64,000 nucleotides of DNA from Brevipalpus yothersi (Eukaryota; Arthropoda; Arachnida; Trombidiformes; Tenuipalpidae): the NCBI GenBank assembly GCA_003956705.1, contig QZCP01000843.1, positions 124,001-188,000 of the forward strand, written 5' to 3'. Each line of letters starts with the position of its first letter. Position 1 is the stretch's first letter. A program made the translations under genes and the position numbers. This document shows positions 14,144 to 26,548 of this stretch, one piece after another. Below the pieces are notes generated by a model, which was not told the origin of the DNA, did no database searches, and worked only from the letters and a program-made list of their open reading frames with translations.

Positions 14144-15626
14144 CTTATAGTAGTTGGCCTCCGATAACGAAAGTAGTTTAACGAGTGGAAGAGGGACGAA
14201 AATTGACGGTGGAGAAAAAGAGACAGAGAGAGAAAGAGAGAAGGATGGAGGATAAGTGGAAGAGAGAATAGGAGGACGATCGGAAGTACGACAAATAAGT
14301 TATGAATGGAATAATAGATAAGAAGATGACAGTGATAAAGATAGACAGAGTGGAAATGTAAATAGAGAATGAAAGAAATTTTCAACAAGACAAACTTGCA
14401 GAGGGAATGGAGAAAAAAGACTGAATACCGACCCGATTCAATTTGACGAGGACGCATGGCTTTCCTTCACTGTATCCAAATTGACGAGCAGCACTACATT
14501 CGGATTCAATTGTCCGGATGTTGAATTCACAAAATTGGTCTGGTGATGTTACTGATGTTTTCTCATCGCAATCAATTGGATGATCAGCTCCACCAGCCAT
14601 TCCTTGTGAAGAATTTCCATTATATGCTGCATGTACATGTATGTGTGTATGAGTGTGTGTGTGTGTGTGTGTGTGAGTGTGTAAATGCGTTTGTGTGCAA
14701 TAGAAAGAGTTGACATTAAAAATATTGAACTAGAAAAACTTTGCCTTCGAATGCAAAAAAAAACTATTCATCAAGGACTTGTATCGAACAATGATGATGA
14801 AAATGTTCACTTATGAAATGAAAAACTTACGTTCTAGGAAAGAAGTTAGATCGCTAACCCAATGTTGATAAGTGTCCTCTTTACTTCGACGGAATCTGAT
14901 GAGAGTACTCTCTATTCTATCTGCAGGTGGACGTGGTCTGAAACCGAGTCCTAAATTAGGAACAGCGAAGATGGAAGAGAAAAGAGGGGGATAGAAAAAA
15001 AGTGCAAGTTGAGAAAAGGGCGTCAGAAAACAATGTTATTGCACAATTATTGCACCAGAAAGTGTATATGTGAAAAATATTATCGACACATACACTCATC
15101 AACCGGAAAAATAGGTTAAGGAACAATTGGCAATACAGACTTGACGGAAATGAATATAAATATGAAAGTAGGATAAACTCATCACACGGATAAAGTAGCC
15201 GGTACCATATGAGCATAATAATGTAATATACACAGCTTGTCAGCTTACCTGGATTAGCGCCTATTCTGCTATCTTCCAATTTCCATTTTGGCTCCTTATC
15301 GTCAATGGTAGTTTTAAATATTAACAACATGATAGCCCAAAAGGCAGCCAAGCACAAATAAAAAATGGTGTAGAAAAGAATTATCTTGCCTAAATATAGA
15401 GGGAAAAAATAGAGGCAATTGACCAAATGAATCACAATTAGTAAGAAAGAAAAAAATTTTCTCAAATATCACAATCAAACACACACACAATTCACACGAT
15501 CAACTTACCCCATGATGATGCTGTTCGACCACAAAATTCTTTAGAACGAGAATTCCAAAAAAAGGAAGCGAATGATGTCTTCTCTTCATTCGATTTTTGT
15601 GGAGATTTTTCCTTAATATCGTTCAT
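13378..15626 (-). CDS. ATP1B: Na+/K+-transporting ATPase beta subunit, 5 exons
   Basis: Type II membrane glycoprotein that assembles with and stabilises the Na+/K+-ATPase alpha subunit in the plasma membrane. Exons: 15626-15509, 15389-15249, 14950-14831, 14626-14433, 13761-13378. They are in phase throughout and encode 318 residues, the usual family length. The N-terminal cytoplasmic tail leads into a GKIILFYTIFYLCLAAFWA membrane segment at the exon 1/2 junction. Next come GLGFRPRPP, an ectodomain with paired cysteines, GKPCVLVKLNR joined to IFDWKPEPY, YYPQQGI, and the C-terminal VECKAWAKNI signature. The start is the only ATG before the membrane segment. The donor of intron 4 is GTCGGT, a weak match to consensus, but only this site restores the conserved LNR-IFDW junction. 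An arthropod nervana-type gene is likely. Confidence 0.93.
14089..14139. repeat. (AG)n microsatellite in an ATPase beta intron
   Basis: About 51 nt of uninterrupted AG dinucleotide within intron 4 of the ATPase beta gene, followed by imperfect GA-rich sequence to about 14270. Confidence 0.95.
14640..14684. repeat. (GT)n-rich tract next to exon 4 of ATPase beta
   Basis: Imperfect GT/TG repeat just upstream, in gene sense, of the exon 4 acceptor. It appears as a CA-rich tract on the coding strand. Confidence 0.85.
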
Positions 15627-17513
15627 TTTTGTTACAATAAGATAGAGAGATGATGGATTAGAATTTAATAATTAACACAGAGAGAGAGAGAGGGAATATG
15701 AATTGATAATATTGATACGGAAAATAAATGCCCTTGGAAAGAATAGCAAGATGTAGAAGAGGTCGAGCAGAGAAGCAAGAGTAAAGCCGAGAGAAAGGCA
15801 AGAGAGGCAAGCAAGATGGGTTCCCTAATACACTTTACCCAACACTTTTCGGTCACTCCTATAAAAATACAGCGACACCTAGCAGTACACCTTTTGCGCA
15901 TGCTCCAACCGAAATGATCACAGATTACAGAGTCCTCTGGTGCTTTTTGAAGTGATTAGTCGGGGGGGGGAGAAAGTAACGGTAAAAAATATGCATATGT
16001 AGATTCGGATGATCGAGTGTCGGACAAAATTTTCACTTCCAAATAATTATGATGATGATGATAAGAATATTATGAATGTGAAGGCATTGATTTAATGGGA
16101 AATGAGATGTTTCAAAGCCATTGATGTGAAGATTTCAAATTTTGAGTGTGTAATTTTTCTGCTCACATTTTTTCTTCTGACTGACTGAACTTGATCAACT
16201 TTTTCTTAGTTTCAGAGTCAAGTGTGCGAGTTGAACGAATTTTTATTATCATTATTATAATTATTGTTATTATTACTTTTGAATTGAAAAATCAAAATTG
16301 AACAAGGAAAACGAAACAATTTGTGTGTGTTTGTGAGTATGTGTGTGTGTGTTTTGTGGATATTGGAGAAAGAGAGATGATTGTGTATTAGAACTTTACA
16401 ATAAATTGTATTGCTTGGAGAGTGAAGGTGTAACTTTTTGATTAACAACTCAATCGAGAAAAAAGTTTCATTTGGTGATAAAAGTTCTCAAGATTGATTG
16501 GGATATTTGAATCGAATTATTTTCTTTTTCAAGATCTAGACGCATAATTAATTTACTCTAATGTCAACCTAGTAGGCTAGGCTGCTCATAACTTGGGATA
16601 AAAAATTGAAGAAAAATACATTTGTTCACAACACGATGAGATTTTGTGGTAGAAAGTTGTATTCTTTCGCAAAAAAGATTCTGCTGATCCATTCGATCGA
16701 TAAAACCATCCGTCATAGCAATGAAACAGAGAACGATATTTTTCCAACGTTCTAGGCATGATGTATGTACATAAAAAGCCTAGTGTCCATTTAAATTTGA
16801 ATAACTCTCCATGATCAGATAGAGTATTCCCTGGAAATTCGAAGAGATGAATTTTTTGATTCAATTTCCATGCGAGAGAGCATTGTGATCATGTGAACTA
16901 TCCTTCAAATTTCGGTTTTCCTCTGCTTGGTGCGATGATGGTTTCCCCCAAAGAATGAATCTTCAAAATGAAAATTTCCTAGTAAAAATTGAGAAATCAC
17001 TAGTTCTAACTTGGTGGCTGATAAGAAAGCGTACAATTGTGAAGCTGTTACAATAAGCTATTCATTCGTAGCCCATCATGAGGATAGATTTTTTTCCACA
17101 AAAATCTTGTTCCATGGATTTCTGTTTAAATTGATCTGATATCACTTCACTATCGGCAACTCCTTAAAAGTCGAAAATCTTTCAAATGTTTCCAATGAAG
17201 TTATATTAAAAGCTGCTTGTTTGACAACATGTCAAGATGCAATTAAATATTTTTTTTGTTCATGTTTAAGCTCTGACTCACACAACCCTAAATTGTAGAT
17301 GATGATGATCAATTAAGTGAGTTATCTTGTCTTTGAATTGGCAGACAAGATCTCAATCTTGTTTTGTCAGTTTCATTTTTTTCTCCCCCAAATAAGATAT
17401 TGGAAATTGTGACTCGCAATGAGAATAAAGCGAAAATAGTCGAAAAAATTTCAAATTTCAAAAAATGAGGCTCAAAGAAAAAATTGGTAAAAAGAGAGAA
17501 AAGAAAATCTGAA

Positions 17514-17578
<65 letters not shown>

Positions 17579-17698
17579 TCTAGGCACTACAATTGTTTCC
17601 TCATTTGAATCAAGAATGAAGGTTGATGACTTGATATGTATAATATTATACGATCCAGTGTATTCAGTGTGAAATTCGGAAGAAGAAGGTATTCACAG
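15627..17698. other. intergenic between ATPase beta and acetylcholinesterase
   Basis: No supportable gene. It includes an eight-G run near 15962-15969, AT-rich sequence, GT-rich stretches near 16320-16352 and an (AG)n tract at 17521-17578. The ATPase beta promoter and the acetylcholinesterase 3' UTR are expected here. Confidence 0.5.
17521..17578. repeat. (GA)n microsatellite with AAAG interruptions
   Basis: Nearly pure GA repeat of about 58 nt with two A insertions, about 120 nt beyond the acetylcholinesterase stop codon. Confidence 0.92.
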
Positions 17699-20205
17699 CT
17701 ACTGTGATGGCGGTCCAAAGAGCACTGACAATACAAGTGAGAATATCAGGAGGAAGATAAAGCTTGATATTGATTGAATAAAAGTTGAAGTTGATTTGTT
17801 TGTACAAGTCTTTTGATCCTCTGGAAGAAAAAAAGGAAGTGAGTATTTGTGAACAAAACATTGGGGAATAGAATATAATATTGTTGCTGGTGTGTTTACC
17901 GTTATGTTTCATTAGCTTTGGTAAGAAATTGTTCCAGAATGCACATTCTTTAGCTCTTAAGCCTCGACCTGTCGATTTATCCGTACTTGATAGAACAAGA
18001 TACTCTCGTCCATGAGCTGTATATTCAGGCCATCTAACACTCGGTAAATCGTGTTCATCATCAGGATATTGCTTATTTGGATCCCTAATACAAGTGAACA
18101 TATATATATATTAAATTTTCTGCTGATTAAACAGTATCTTAACGTATGTATACGTATGCTTACCCAGTTCGCGCAAAGTTTGCCCAATATCGCATCATTC
18201 GAGTGCTCAATTCTTTTTCATCGTCACGATAATGAAGCTCAGGGTTCAATGGCTCACCAAGTAGAAACATTATCTCATCTGCATGTATAACACCCATCCA
18301 ACTAGGCCATGGAGATCGGGACGATCGATGTGTGAAATAATAGTTCCACACATTGTTACCATAGAATGCATACCGGTGAGCCATCTCAATGCCAGGGCAA
18401 GCAAAATGATAATCGCCGACAAGTTTATCGATTTTATCACGATTTTCTGTCTGATTATCCGGATTAAGCCATGGAGTGTATTCTTGCATGATTGCTTCCT
18501 GTATAATCCATGGATTGTCGGCGAATAATTTTTTCACATACCCCTCAAATTCCGCCCGGGAAACATACACATTTTCGGTGAGATTAAACAATTTTGGTTC
18601 ATGATAAACAAGCCAATATGTTCCCTCATCATGATTCGAGCCAACCAAAAGGTTTGTCTGTTTGAAATTTTTACTCTTCAAACTAACCTCTGGTTTTTCG
18701 TCCAAAAATGATCCATCCACAATTGGTACGAATGCAAAATCAACCACACCTTTGACTGGTGGCTCATTGGTCAATAATTGTATTGGATCTGCTTCCTGTA
18801 AACAATGAATTATTTTGTCCAAATGTTTGTCACTTATGTAAGGTAAAGAATTTGATGATGATGGTGGAGAAGAAGAAGATGAAGATGATGCTGTTGAGGA
18901 TGATGAGTGTGTAAGGAACGAATTTAATGAAGATGATATTTCACAACCAATATTTTTTGCCAAGGTAAGGCTTCGCCTGAAGGCCTCAGTACGATCGATA
19001 TATGCCCATGGGGATGTTGAGGAACCCGATTGAAGAATTCCTTGGGAAAACAAGTTACGTGATAATGGTGATAGTAGATGGAAGGCAATTGATGCGGCTC
19101 CAGCACTTTCACCGAACAGTGTTATGTTGGCCGGATTACCGCCAAAAGCGGCTATATTATCACGTACCCATTCAATGGCCATTAATTGATCAAAAAGTCC
19201 AGCATTTCCTGGTGCATCTTCACGACCCAAATATATGAATCCGAGTGATGCTAATCGATAATTAACCGATATCACTATAATACTTTCCTCACCGGCCAAT
19301 ATACTGCCATTATAAACGTCCAATGATGTGGTTCCCGTTGAAAAGCCACCACCGTATATCCACAATAGGCAGGCCATATTGTTACCATTGGATCGTCGCT
19401 TTTTGGGTACCCAAATGTTGAGTGTCAAACAGTCCTCATCCACTGGAACATTTGGATTCCACATCATGGATCCACTAAAATTACCAAATGCGGTATCATT
19501 CAACTGATAACAGCCTGGTGAAAATTTTGTTGCATCATATTCACCATCCCATTGTTGCATTGGTTTCGGGTGTCGAAAGCGATATTGGCCTGTGGGTGGT
19601 GCTGCGTAAGGAATACCGAGGAAAGCATCCACATATTTACCTGTCGGTGTCTGAATGGTTATTCCTCTTAGAACACCTTTGGATGTTCGCACTAATGGTC
19701 GACCATGTTGGCCTCCAAAATGCTGGGATCCAGTTGATGGTGGCGATTTAGATCCGATTGATGAAATAATAGGTGTTGCAGCACGCTGAACATTAGGATG
19801 GACATGAGTGTGATGGGACGATGATGTGTGATGCTTGTGAGTATGATGAATATTTTGAGTATAAATTTGGTCATCTGAGCGAAGCTTATTATTATCGGTC
19901 CCATTGACAGTAGACTTGGAAGAAGAAGAGAGGGAATCATTTTGTCCTCTCTGATGTTGGATAAAAGTTGCATCATATAGATTCGTCGTGGTCGTTGATG
20001 ATGGTAGTGTTGAGGAATGTAAAACATGTTGTTGCTGCTGCTGGTGTTGATCAGATGGCAAATTAAGATGATGATAATTATGATGATGATGAGAATGGGA
20101 ATGAGGATGATTGCCTAACGATGCTGCTAATGTAATATACAGCTCATTGGCAATTATAGACATGTACAAGAGTTGAATTGTTACAGCTATATTAGTTGAT
20201 ACCAT
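17699..20205 (-). CDS. Ace: acetylcholinesterase, probably GPI-anchored, 3 coding exons
   Basis: Hydrolyses acetylcholine at synapses. Exons: 20205-18164, 18084-17900, 17820-17699; 782 residues. Residues 1-30 are hydrophobic and signal-like. Residues 33-170 are an unusual His/Gln/Ser-rich extension. The esterase domain starts near 173. Catalytic triad: Ser367 (FGESAGA), Glu527 (HDEGTYW), His641 (GVIHADE). The choline-site Trp is Trp249 (MMWNPN) and the oxyanion hole is GGG at 285-287. A Ser/Pro-rich insertion spans about 432-453. Splicing into exon 3 moves off the frame that would read through the intron. It yields a tail with a free Cys (KTC), a short Thr/Ser spacer and a terminal hydrophobic segment (SSFIFLLIFSLVLSVLF), as expected for a GPI signal. 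Residue 531, equivalent to Torpedo Phe331, is Trp. The start is the first ATG before the signal-like segment; an upstream exon cannot be excluded. Confidence 0.93.
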
Positions 20206-20812
20206 TAGATTAGATTGATCGGATTCAAGTGGCCAACCGGATTAATAAGCTTACTTTCCGTTTTCTTTCGAATTTTAACACTTTTTTTTCTCTTCTCTTC
20301 TTCCAAATGTATATCTTTTCCTATGTGTATACTTAACGTTCTTCTCTCATTCTCTCTATCTTTTGCCTGCTAGAATACTTGCTTTGATCTTCCCTCGCTC
20401 CTTAACCGTGAATATCTTCCCTCTCTCTCTGTGATCTTTTCCCTAGATTTTTCCCGGATCGATGCTGGATGCGGTTTCTCTCTATCCTCCTTCTCCTCCT
20501 CCTTCTCAATCAAATTGATCAGATGCAAAAAGATATGTTTGTGTGTGTGGGTGTAAGAGAAGATAGAAAAAGGAAGAAGATCACGACAATAATCGAAACA
20601 AGCTGAGTAACGGTGACAAGAAACACATTGCAAGATATATTTGCACAAACAGTGGTCGTAAATGGTGTTGAAATGTTAAATCACAATTGGTATTGATGAT
20701 GGTGAACATGTCTCACATGTGATGGTAAAAGGTTTACTACTACCTGAGAGTCCAGTACGGGTGGACAGATGAGATCGAAGAACGACAACAAATAACAAGT
20801 ATCAGCATGAGG

Positions 20813-20817
<5 letters not shown>

Positions 20818-20846
<29 letters not shown>

Positions 20847-20857
20847 AAGAAGAAGAG
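20818..20857. repeat. (AGA)n trinucleotide repeat
   Basis: About 40 nt of AGA/GAA repeat, about 0.6 kb upstream of the acetylcholinesterase start codon. Confidence 0.9.
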
Positions 20858-21862
20858 AGAAAATGAATGGATGAAGATGGAGAAGAAGAACGATAAACGA
20901 TGGATTCACAACACTTGAGATAGTTAGCAGATGAATAATGACTTAAAATGTTTCAATTGGCAGGATATACATCAAATAATCTTTGTGAGCTGTGAGGTAG
21001 TATTAATAGTAGTAGATAAGATGAATGGTTTTCACCAGTATCAAAGGATCACCAGTCAAGTGATGAGTATTTCGGAGAAGAGAGAGAGAGAAAGAGAAAA
21101 AAAGGATCAGTTCCGGTGGTTCTTGATTGGTAAATCTTAGGGAATACACTGGAAGTAGTAACCGGTGTAGGTGTGTGTATAATGGAAATAAATTAATCAA
21201 AAGATTGGATTTGATTCTTTGATGTGATCATGGGTGAAACAAACAAGTAAAAGGTGGGCAACATAATTCAATTGTGTGTGAGAGTGTATATAAGAAGTAA
21301 CAATAATTATATCACTTGGAGAGAGCTCAGTTGATGAGTATTAATTGATTACTTTTTTTCTCCAGATAAATAAGAAATAATAGTAATAATATTGAAAAAG
21401 AAGAATAAATAATTATTATCAATATTATTGCGATAAATTTGCAATTGATTTGTGGGGGAGGAATATTGATGATACACGAACGATTGATTCTTGAGAATAT
21501 TTATCAACATTTATCACCAATAAAAGGTTTCTGTTGTTGATGATGATGATGATGATAAAGATGAAGATGGTGATAATGATCCAAGATCCAAATGATGGTG
21601 AAAATGTTGGCAAGATGTTTGATGATGAGGATCAATTTTTTGTGTATACATCAATATATCAATATTTTATCAGCATCATGTATACGGTAAAAGGTGTAGT
21701 GTAAGAGTGTTCCGAAAAAAAAGAGATGAGATATGGAATAGAGAGAGAGAAAAAAGATGAAACGAAGCAAACAGATCGACTGAGTGAACTGGTGAGCATC
21801 GAATGTGTATGTCAAAAATACGAATGTTTGCAACAAAGTAGCATGCGGACATGGAAAGAGAT

Positions 21863-21868
<6 letters not shown>

Positions 21869-21900
<32 letters not shown>
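21869..21900. repeat. (TC)n microsatellite
   Basis: 32 nt pure TC dinucleotide repeat. Confidence 0.95.
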
Positions 21901-21903
<3 letters not shown>

Positions 21904-22099
21904 TCTTCTTCTTTTTCTATCCTCTCTTCTTTCTCACTCGCTCTGCTCTCTGATTGCTAGGCAAATCGGATGGATTGGCATTATTTTACTACCTGATTAC
22001 ATTGTCAAGCAAGTAATTCAGTCAAAAAACAATGAGACAACAATGAGAGTATATTACCGCGCAAGAGAATAGAGAAAGTGATGATAATCGAACATAAGA

Positions 22100-22102
<3 letters not shown>

Positions 22103-22145
<43 letters not shown>
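22103..22145. repeat. (AG)n microsatellite
   Basis: 43 nt pure AG repeat, about 200 nt from the (TC)n tract at 21869 and in inverted orientation to it. Confidence 0.95.
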
Positions 22146-22147
<2 letters not shown>

Positions 22148-22537
22148 CTTTTTACCTCTTGCTCTTCCCTGTATTCGCTGCCTGGATTATTCCTTCATCC
22201 CTTCATCTTCTTTTCCCATGAACACAAAATTCTCTTCATTCGATCTGTTGGGGATTCTCTTCACCTTTTTCTACACAAAACACACATACACACACATGTA
22301 TATCCAGATAGATGTATATATACCAGCCCTGAAGCCCACTTTTAGCTGAATTTGATCTGATCCCCCTTCACCACTGTTTGCATCGATTCAAGATATGTGC
22401 TCCTCCTATTGCCACCGAATACTCCATAGATGCTTACCTTCATCGTTTGTTAAGCTATATACTAGAAAAGAAAAGGAAAGAGAAAGAAAGAAGAAAAAAA
22501 TAGGCGGTAGTCTATTTTATCATGTCCTCTTTCTTTC

Positions 22538-22561
22538 TCTTCTTCTTCTTCTTCTTCTTCC
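22538..22561. repeat. (CTT)n short repeat
   Basis: About eight CTT/TTC units in a pyrimidine-rich stretch. Confidence 0.85.
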
Positions 22562-23526
22562 TCATCTCCCACCACCACTCTCATCCTCTAGGCCATCATC
22601 GGTGAATATATCTTATCGATCATTTATCTTGCAATCTTTCACAAGCCTTCCCAATCAATTGGATTCTGTTGCCCGCATTTCGGCTTTCTAATGGCCATCT
22701 CATTCAACCTCCACCGAATAGATATTTTTCCTCTTCATCCTTTTTCTCATCTCTCTCTCTCACTCACTTTCTTACCAAAATCCTCATCATTTTTCCTCCT
22801 CGTCAGCATCGTAACACTGTATAAATACCATCATCATTTTCGGGGATTTTTCTCATTGCTGGTTGGTTTCATTTCTTTTTCCTTCCTTCCTTCCCTTCTG
22901 GCGAGACTCTCCATGTATTCCATGACTCAAGAATACCACTTCCAGTGGTCTGTACAAGATTAGAAGATGTTGCAACAAATAAACTGGATAAAGAATGGCA
23001 CAAACGGAAACTCATTTCTCACTCATCTTCTTGTCATTTGAAGAGTGTGTTTCTTCTTTTCTCTTGAAGGAAAATTTTCATCTTCCTTCCAAATGCTCAC
23101 ATAATAAGGTAACCGAAATGGTTTGTTAACGTTTAGCTGACGTTGAAAAAACATGAGGTTCTGGTGCTCACGATATTCTCAAAGAAAATAGTGGAAAAGA
23201 AAGAAATAGGAATAGAAATGAAATAAAAGTGCCAAGTGATGGTTAGAAAAGATGGAAGAGCCTAGGAAAAAAAATTCTACCCAAACAGCTATCAATTCAA
23301 AGATCCAGGGTGTCCCATGTTGATGATTGGGTGGCACCCAGAATCTATTGATTCAAAGGAATCGGGCAAATAAAGACGCTAGAGAATCTTCCTAGGATCT
23401 CTCTCTCTTATATGGATGGATTTCTAGTTGTTTAGTCAAACTTTACCCAAAGCGAATAACGTAGGCAAGGATTCAAGTTGAGTTGATTAAGGATGAACGA
23501 GAGAGAATCTTTTCTCCTATTCTTTT

Positions 23527-23530
<4 letters not shown>

Positions 23531-23581
<51 letters not shown>
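23531..23581. repeat. (CT)n microsatellite
   Basis: 51 nt uninterrupted CT repeat, followed by imperfect TTTC/TCTC pyrimidine tracts to about 23690. Confidence 0.95.
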
Positions 23582-23583
<2 letters not shown>

Positions 23584-24472
23584 TATCTTTCTTTCTTTCT
23601 TTCTCTTCAGATTGCTGTCCTCATCACTTTTTCTACGTTCTCTCTCTCTTTCTCTCTCTCTCTTTCTCTTTCTTTCTTTCTCTCTAGAGATGGAGATAGA
23701 GAAGGAGAGAAAGATTCGTGCTTGGATTGCAAGAAAGGGGAATGATTGTATTTTATGAGCTTATTCACATTCACAGGAAATTTTAACATGTCAAATTCAG
23801 CGTTGAAGAAGTAGAGTCAAAATGACTAGATCATGGTGAAAGGAATGAAGGGAAAAACAGAAGAAAAATTGATAGAAGTACTCAGATTGTACATATATAT
23901 GTGAGTATATGAGCGAGGGTCTTCTGTGTTCGATCACTGGGACACATAAATTTATGTACAAAAGCTCTTGACTTTTCCTCTCTACACCAAATTATGAGCC
24001 GCTCTTTTGTTCATCCTCTTTCAAAGTCAATTATTATCGTCGAAACATCATCATGATGATTGGGAGAGCTGTTCAAGAGATGATGAGAATGCTCTCGGCA
24101 ATCATGAGTGACAAAATAGATTTGAAGAGTGAGAGAGAGAAAAGATAGAACGGAAACTTCAAATTGGATGAAAAGAAGCAACAAGAGAAATACAAGCAGG
24201 CAAAAATGTAAGTCGATTGAACAAATGAAAAGCTTCCTATGAGAATTTTTCATATCATAATTTATTCCTTCAATGCTTGTGACCTACATTGCTAAACCAC
24301 AATCTTGAGCCCGAGATTATTTATTCCCTACCTATTCCTTCCATAATAAGCTCATTACCTTTCATATCTAGTCCCATTCTATTCAACCACATGCAAACTA
24401 GTGATACACACTGTCGTTAATATATCTGGGAGCTCTTGCAGATAGGAAAAATTCCGGATCATCCTGCATTCT

Positions 24473-24478
<6 letters not shown>

Positions 24479-24549
<71 letters not shown>
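24479..24549. repeat. (GA)n microsatellite, longest in the window
   Basis: About 71 nt of uninterrupted GA repeat. Confidence 0.95.
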
Positions 24550-24550
<1 letters not shown>

Positions 24551-24764
24551 AAAAAATCCAAACCACATAGATAACTATGATACGCTAAGTACGTTCATCA
24601 ATTTATGCAGATAAACAAGTCATATAACTGCTTGAAGAGAAAAAAATCGTTAGAATACTTTTATGCTGTACGTTCTTTCAATTTTTGATCAAATCATTCT
24701 ATAGAAGTACATTTCTCTATCTCTTCAAGTTTGTTTGCTGTATTGAATAGCAGAATTAAAGTTC

Positions 24765-24768
<4 letters not shown>

Positions 24769-24803
<35 letters not shown>
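24769..24803. repeat. (AG)n microsatellite
   Basis: 35 nt pure AG repeat in the same orientation as the one at 24479. Confidence 0.95.
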
Positions 24804-24807
<4 letters not shown>

Positions 24808-26230
24808 TTCGAGCAAATTGATTAACAAACTTTGAGTTCGAAATCGCTCCGAGTTTATCTAAATATTTTATTGGCCCAAGTCTAATTAGATTGAGAAAAT
24901 AATTTGATGCTGAATGCTGAATTTTTTCTGTCCTAGAAGGCCGACAGGAGTCCCTTTGAAACCTTTCAAATCTATTTTATCAAGCAGCTCCCCAACTATA
25001 GATCTGATTCTTCGTGTAAATGTGGGAGGAAAGGTAAGAAAATCGAGAAAAAGTTCAGAGATTTTTCAGATGGTTTCTTACTCGTCAGCTTTTGCTTATA
25101 CAACCGTAACTTGTGATCGCAGAAAACTTTGGAACATCAAATCTACATCCACTTTAACTTCCACAATGGTGGAGAAAAATCTAGCTGAAATTGCATGTAT
25201 GCAAATCAATTTTGTTTGAGAGCAAATTTTTTCTACACTTTGTAGGCTCTGATTTGTAGAACTCTTCGAACTTTTACCCTCAATTCTTCAGATCGAGTAA
25301 ATTTGTGATTTCCAATAAGCCTGAGGCATTTTTCCACATGAATTCAAATTCATGAGATTCTCTGGGAACATGTATGTCATGATAACAATAGAGTTTACAT
25401 AGCGGACCCTTTACATACACACTTGCTCAGGATATGGACATCATGAAAAATTGGAAAGTAACAGCATTTCCTGAGTGAATGTTGAAGAGCCACACTTATC
25501 GATCGATATTAAAGAGTCCAGCGTTAATCAATTAGGATCATTTTGTGTTCCATGTAAGTTGATTTGACCCTTATTTTCTTTTCCTCTCAATTGAATAACC
25601 TTGCCACTCGAATAGATCTTTAAGCCTATGGAGTACTGTTTCCAAGTGTGTCCTTCAATATCACTTGATGTTTTCTTTGGTGTGAAATAGATCAAGCACT
25701 GAAGCATGCATCATGGTGCTTGAAATTGAGAGTAAAAAGGCTAGCTGGAAGGGAAAAGTTCTTGTCTTCAGTTTTTTCCTTATGAACAATTGCTCTGGAA
25801 TTTGATTGCTGTGGCCAGAAAATATGGAAAAAATTTCATTGCATCAAAGTAGTATGAGTAATCGATAACTTTTAGAAGAAAAAAATTTTAACCAAAGATG
25901 ATTGACGAAATTGATGGGCGACCAAAGTTATTAAGATAGATTCTGAACATTTATTTTAAATACTCAAACTCTTTTGTGATAGAAAGTGAGCCAATCTCAT
26001 CAATTGAGTTGTGTATACTCAAGTTCTGACAACTCCTCTTAACAACTAGGAAACTTTGAATACATAAGCCATTGTCTGAAGTTCCTTCTGTATTTTCCAA
26101 AGGAATGGGCCAGAGATGATCCATTGATTGTTTATTCACGCAACTGATAATCCAGCTGATAATGACTAGAAGCTTGGAATTTTGTTCCTGTCCATGGTGA
26201 ATCTCAATGATAATGAGCATCTTGATGAAA

Positions 26231-26233
<3 letters not shown>

Positions 26234-26290
<57 letters not shown>
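26234..26290. repeat. (TC)n microsatellite
   Basis: 57 nt uninterrupted TC repeat. It is inverted relative to the (GA)n tract about 260 nt downstream. Confidence 0.95.
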
Positions 26291-26293
<3 letters not shown>

Positions 26294-26543
26294 TATACTT
26301 CCTTATGACAGAAGGCTCACTCTGCGACTAGATGAAAAGAGTACTCTCAAAGTATGCTTGAAGCAAAATTATTCATCTCATATCTCGAATGAAGTAGATG
26401 TTCTGTATTATAGGAGTGGCTTACCAAATGATCTGTTAGGATAATCAGGAAACGAAAACAGACAGAGAGAAAAATAGAGGGCAAAAGAAATGTACCCACA
26501 AATCATAGGTTGAACAGAGCATTTGGTTGAAGATGGTGATTTG

Positions 26544-26548
<5 letters not shown>

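Noticed and set aside
14002..14457. 150-codon minus-strand frame with Ser-Leu repeats
   Set aside because: Its repeats are the translation of the (AG)n microsatellite in the ATPase beta intron; only its upstream end overlaps the real exon, in another frame.
16586..16864. 92-codon minus-strand frame between ATPase beta and acetylcholinesterase
   Set aside because: No recognisable domain or splice structure; compatible with chance.
17664..17820. Acetylcholinesterase tail read in the same frame as exon 2 through the intron
   Set aside because: A GT-AG intron (17821-17899) shifts the frame; the spliced version gives the expected GPI-type end.
23483..23758. Open frames of about 60-90 codons with Ser/Leu dipeptide runs
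   Set aside because: Shadow of the (CT)n microsatellite at 23531-23581.
24914..25219. 101-codon plus-strand frame in the intergenic desert
   Set aside because: No domain, no splice partners, no signal peptide and base composition like its flanks.
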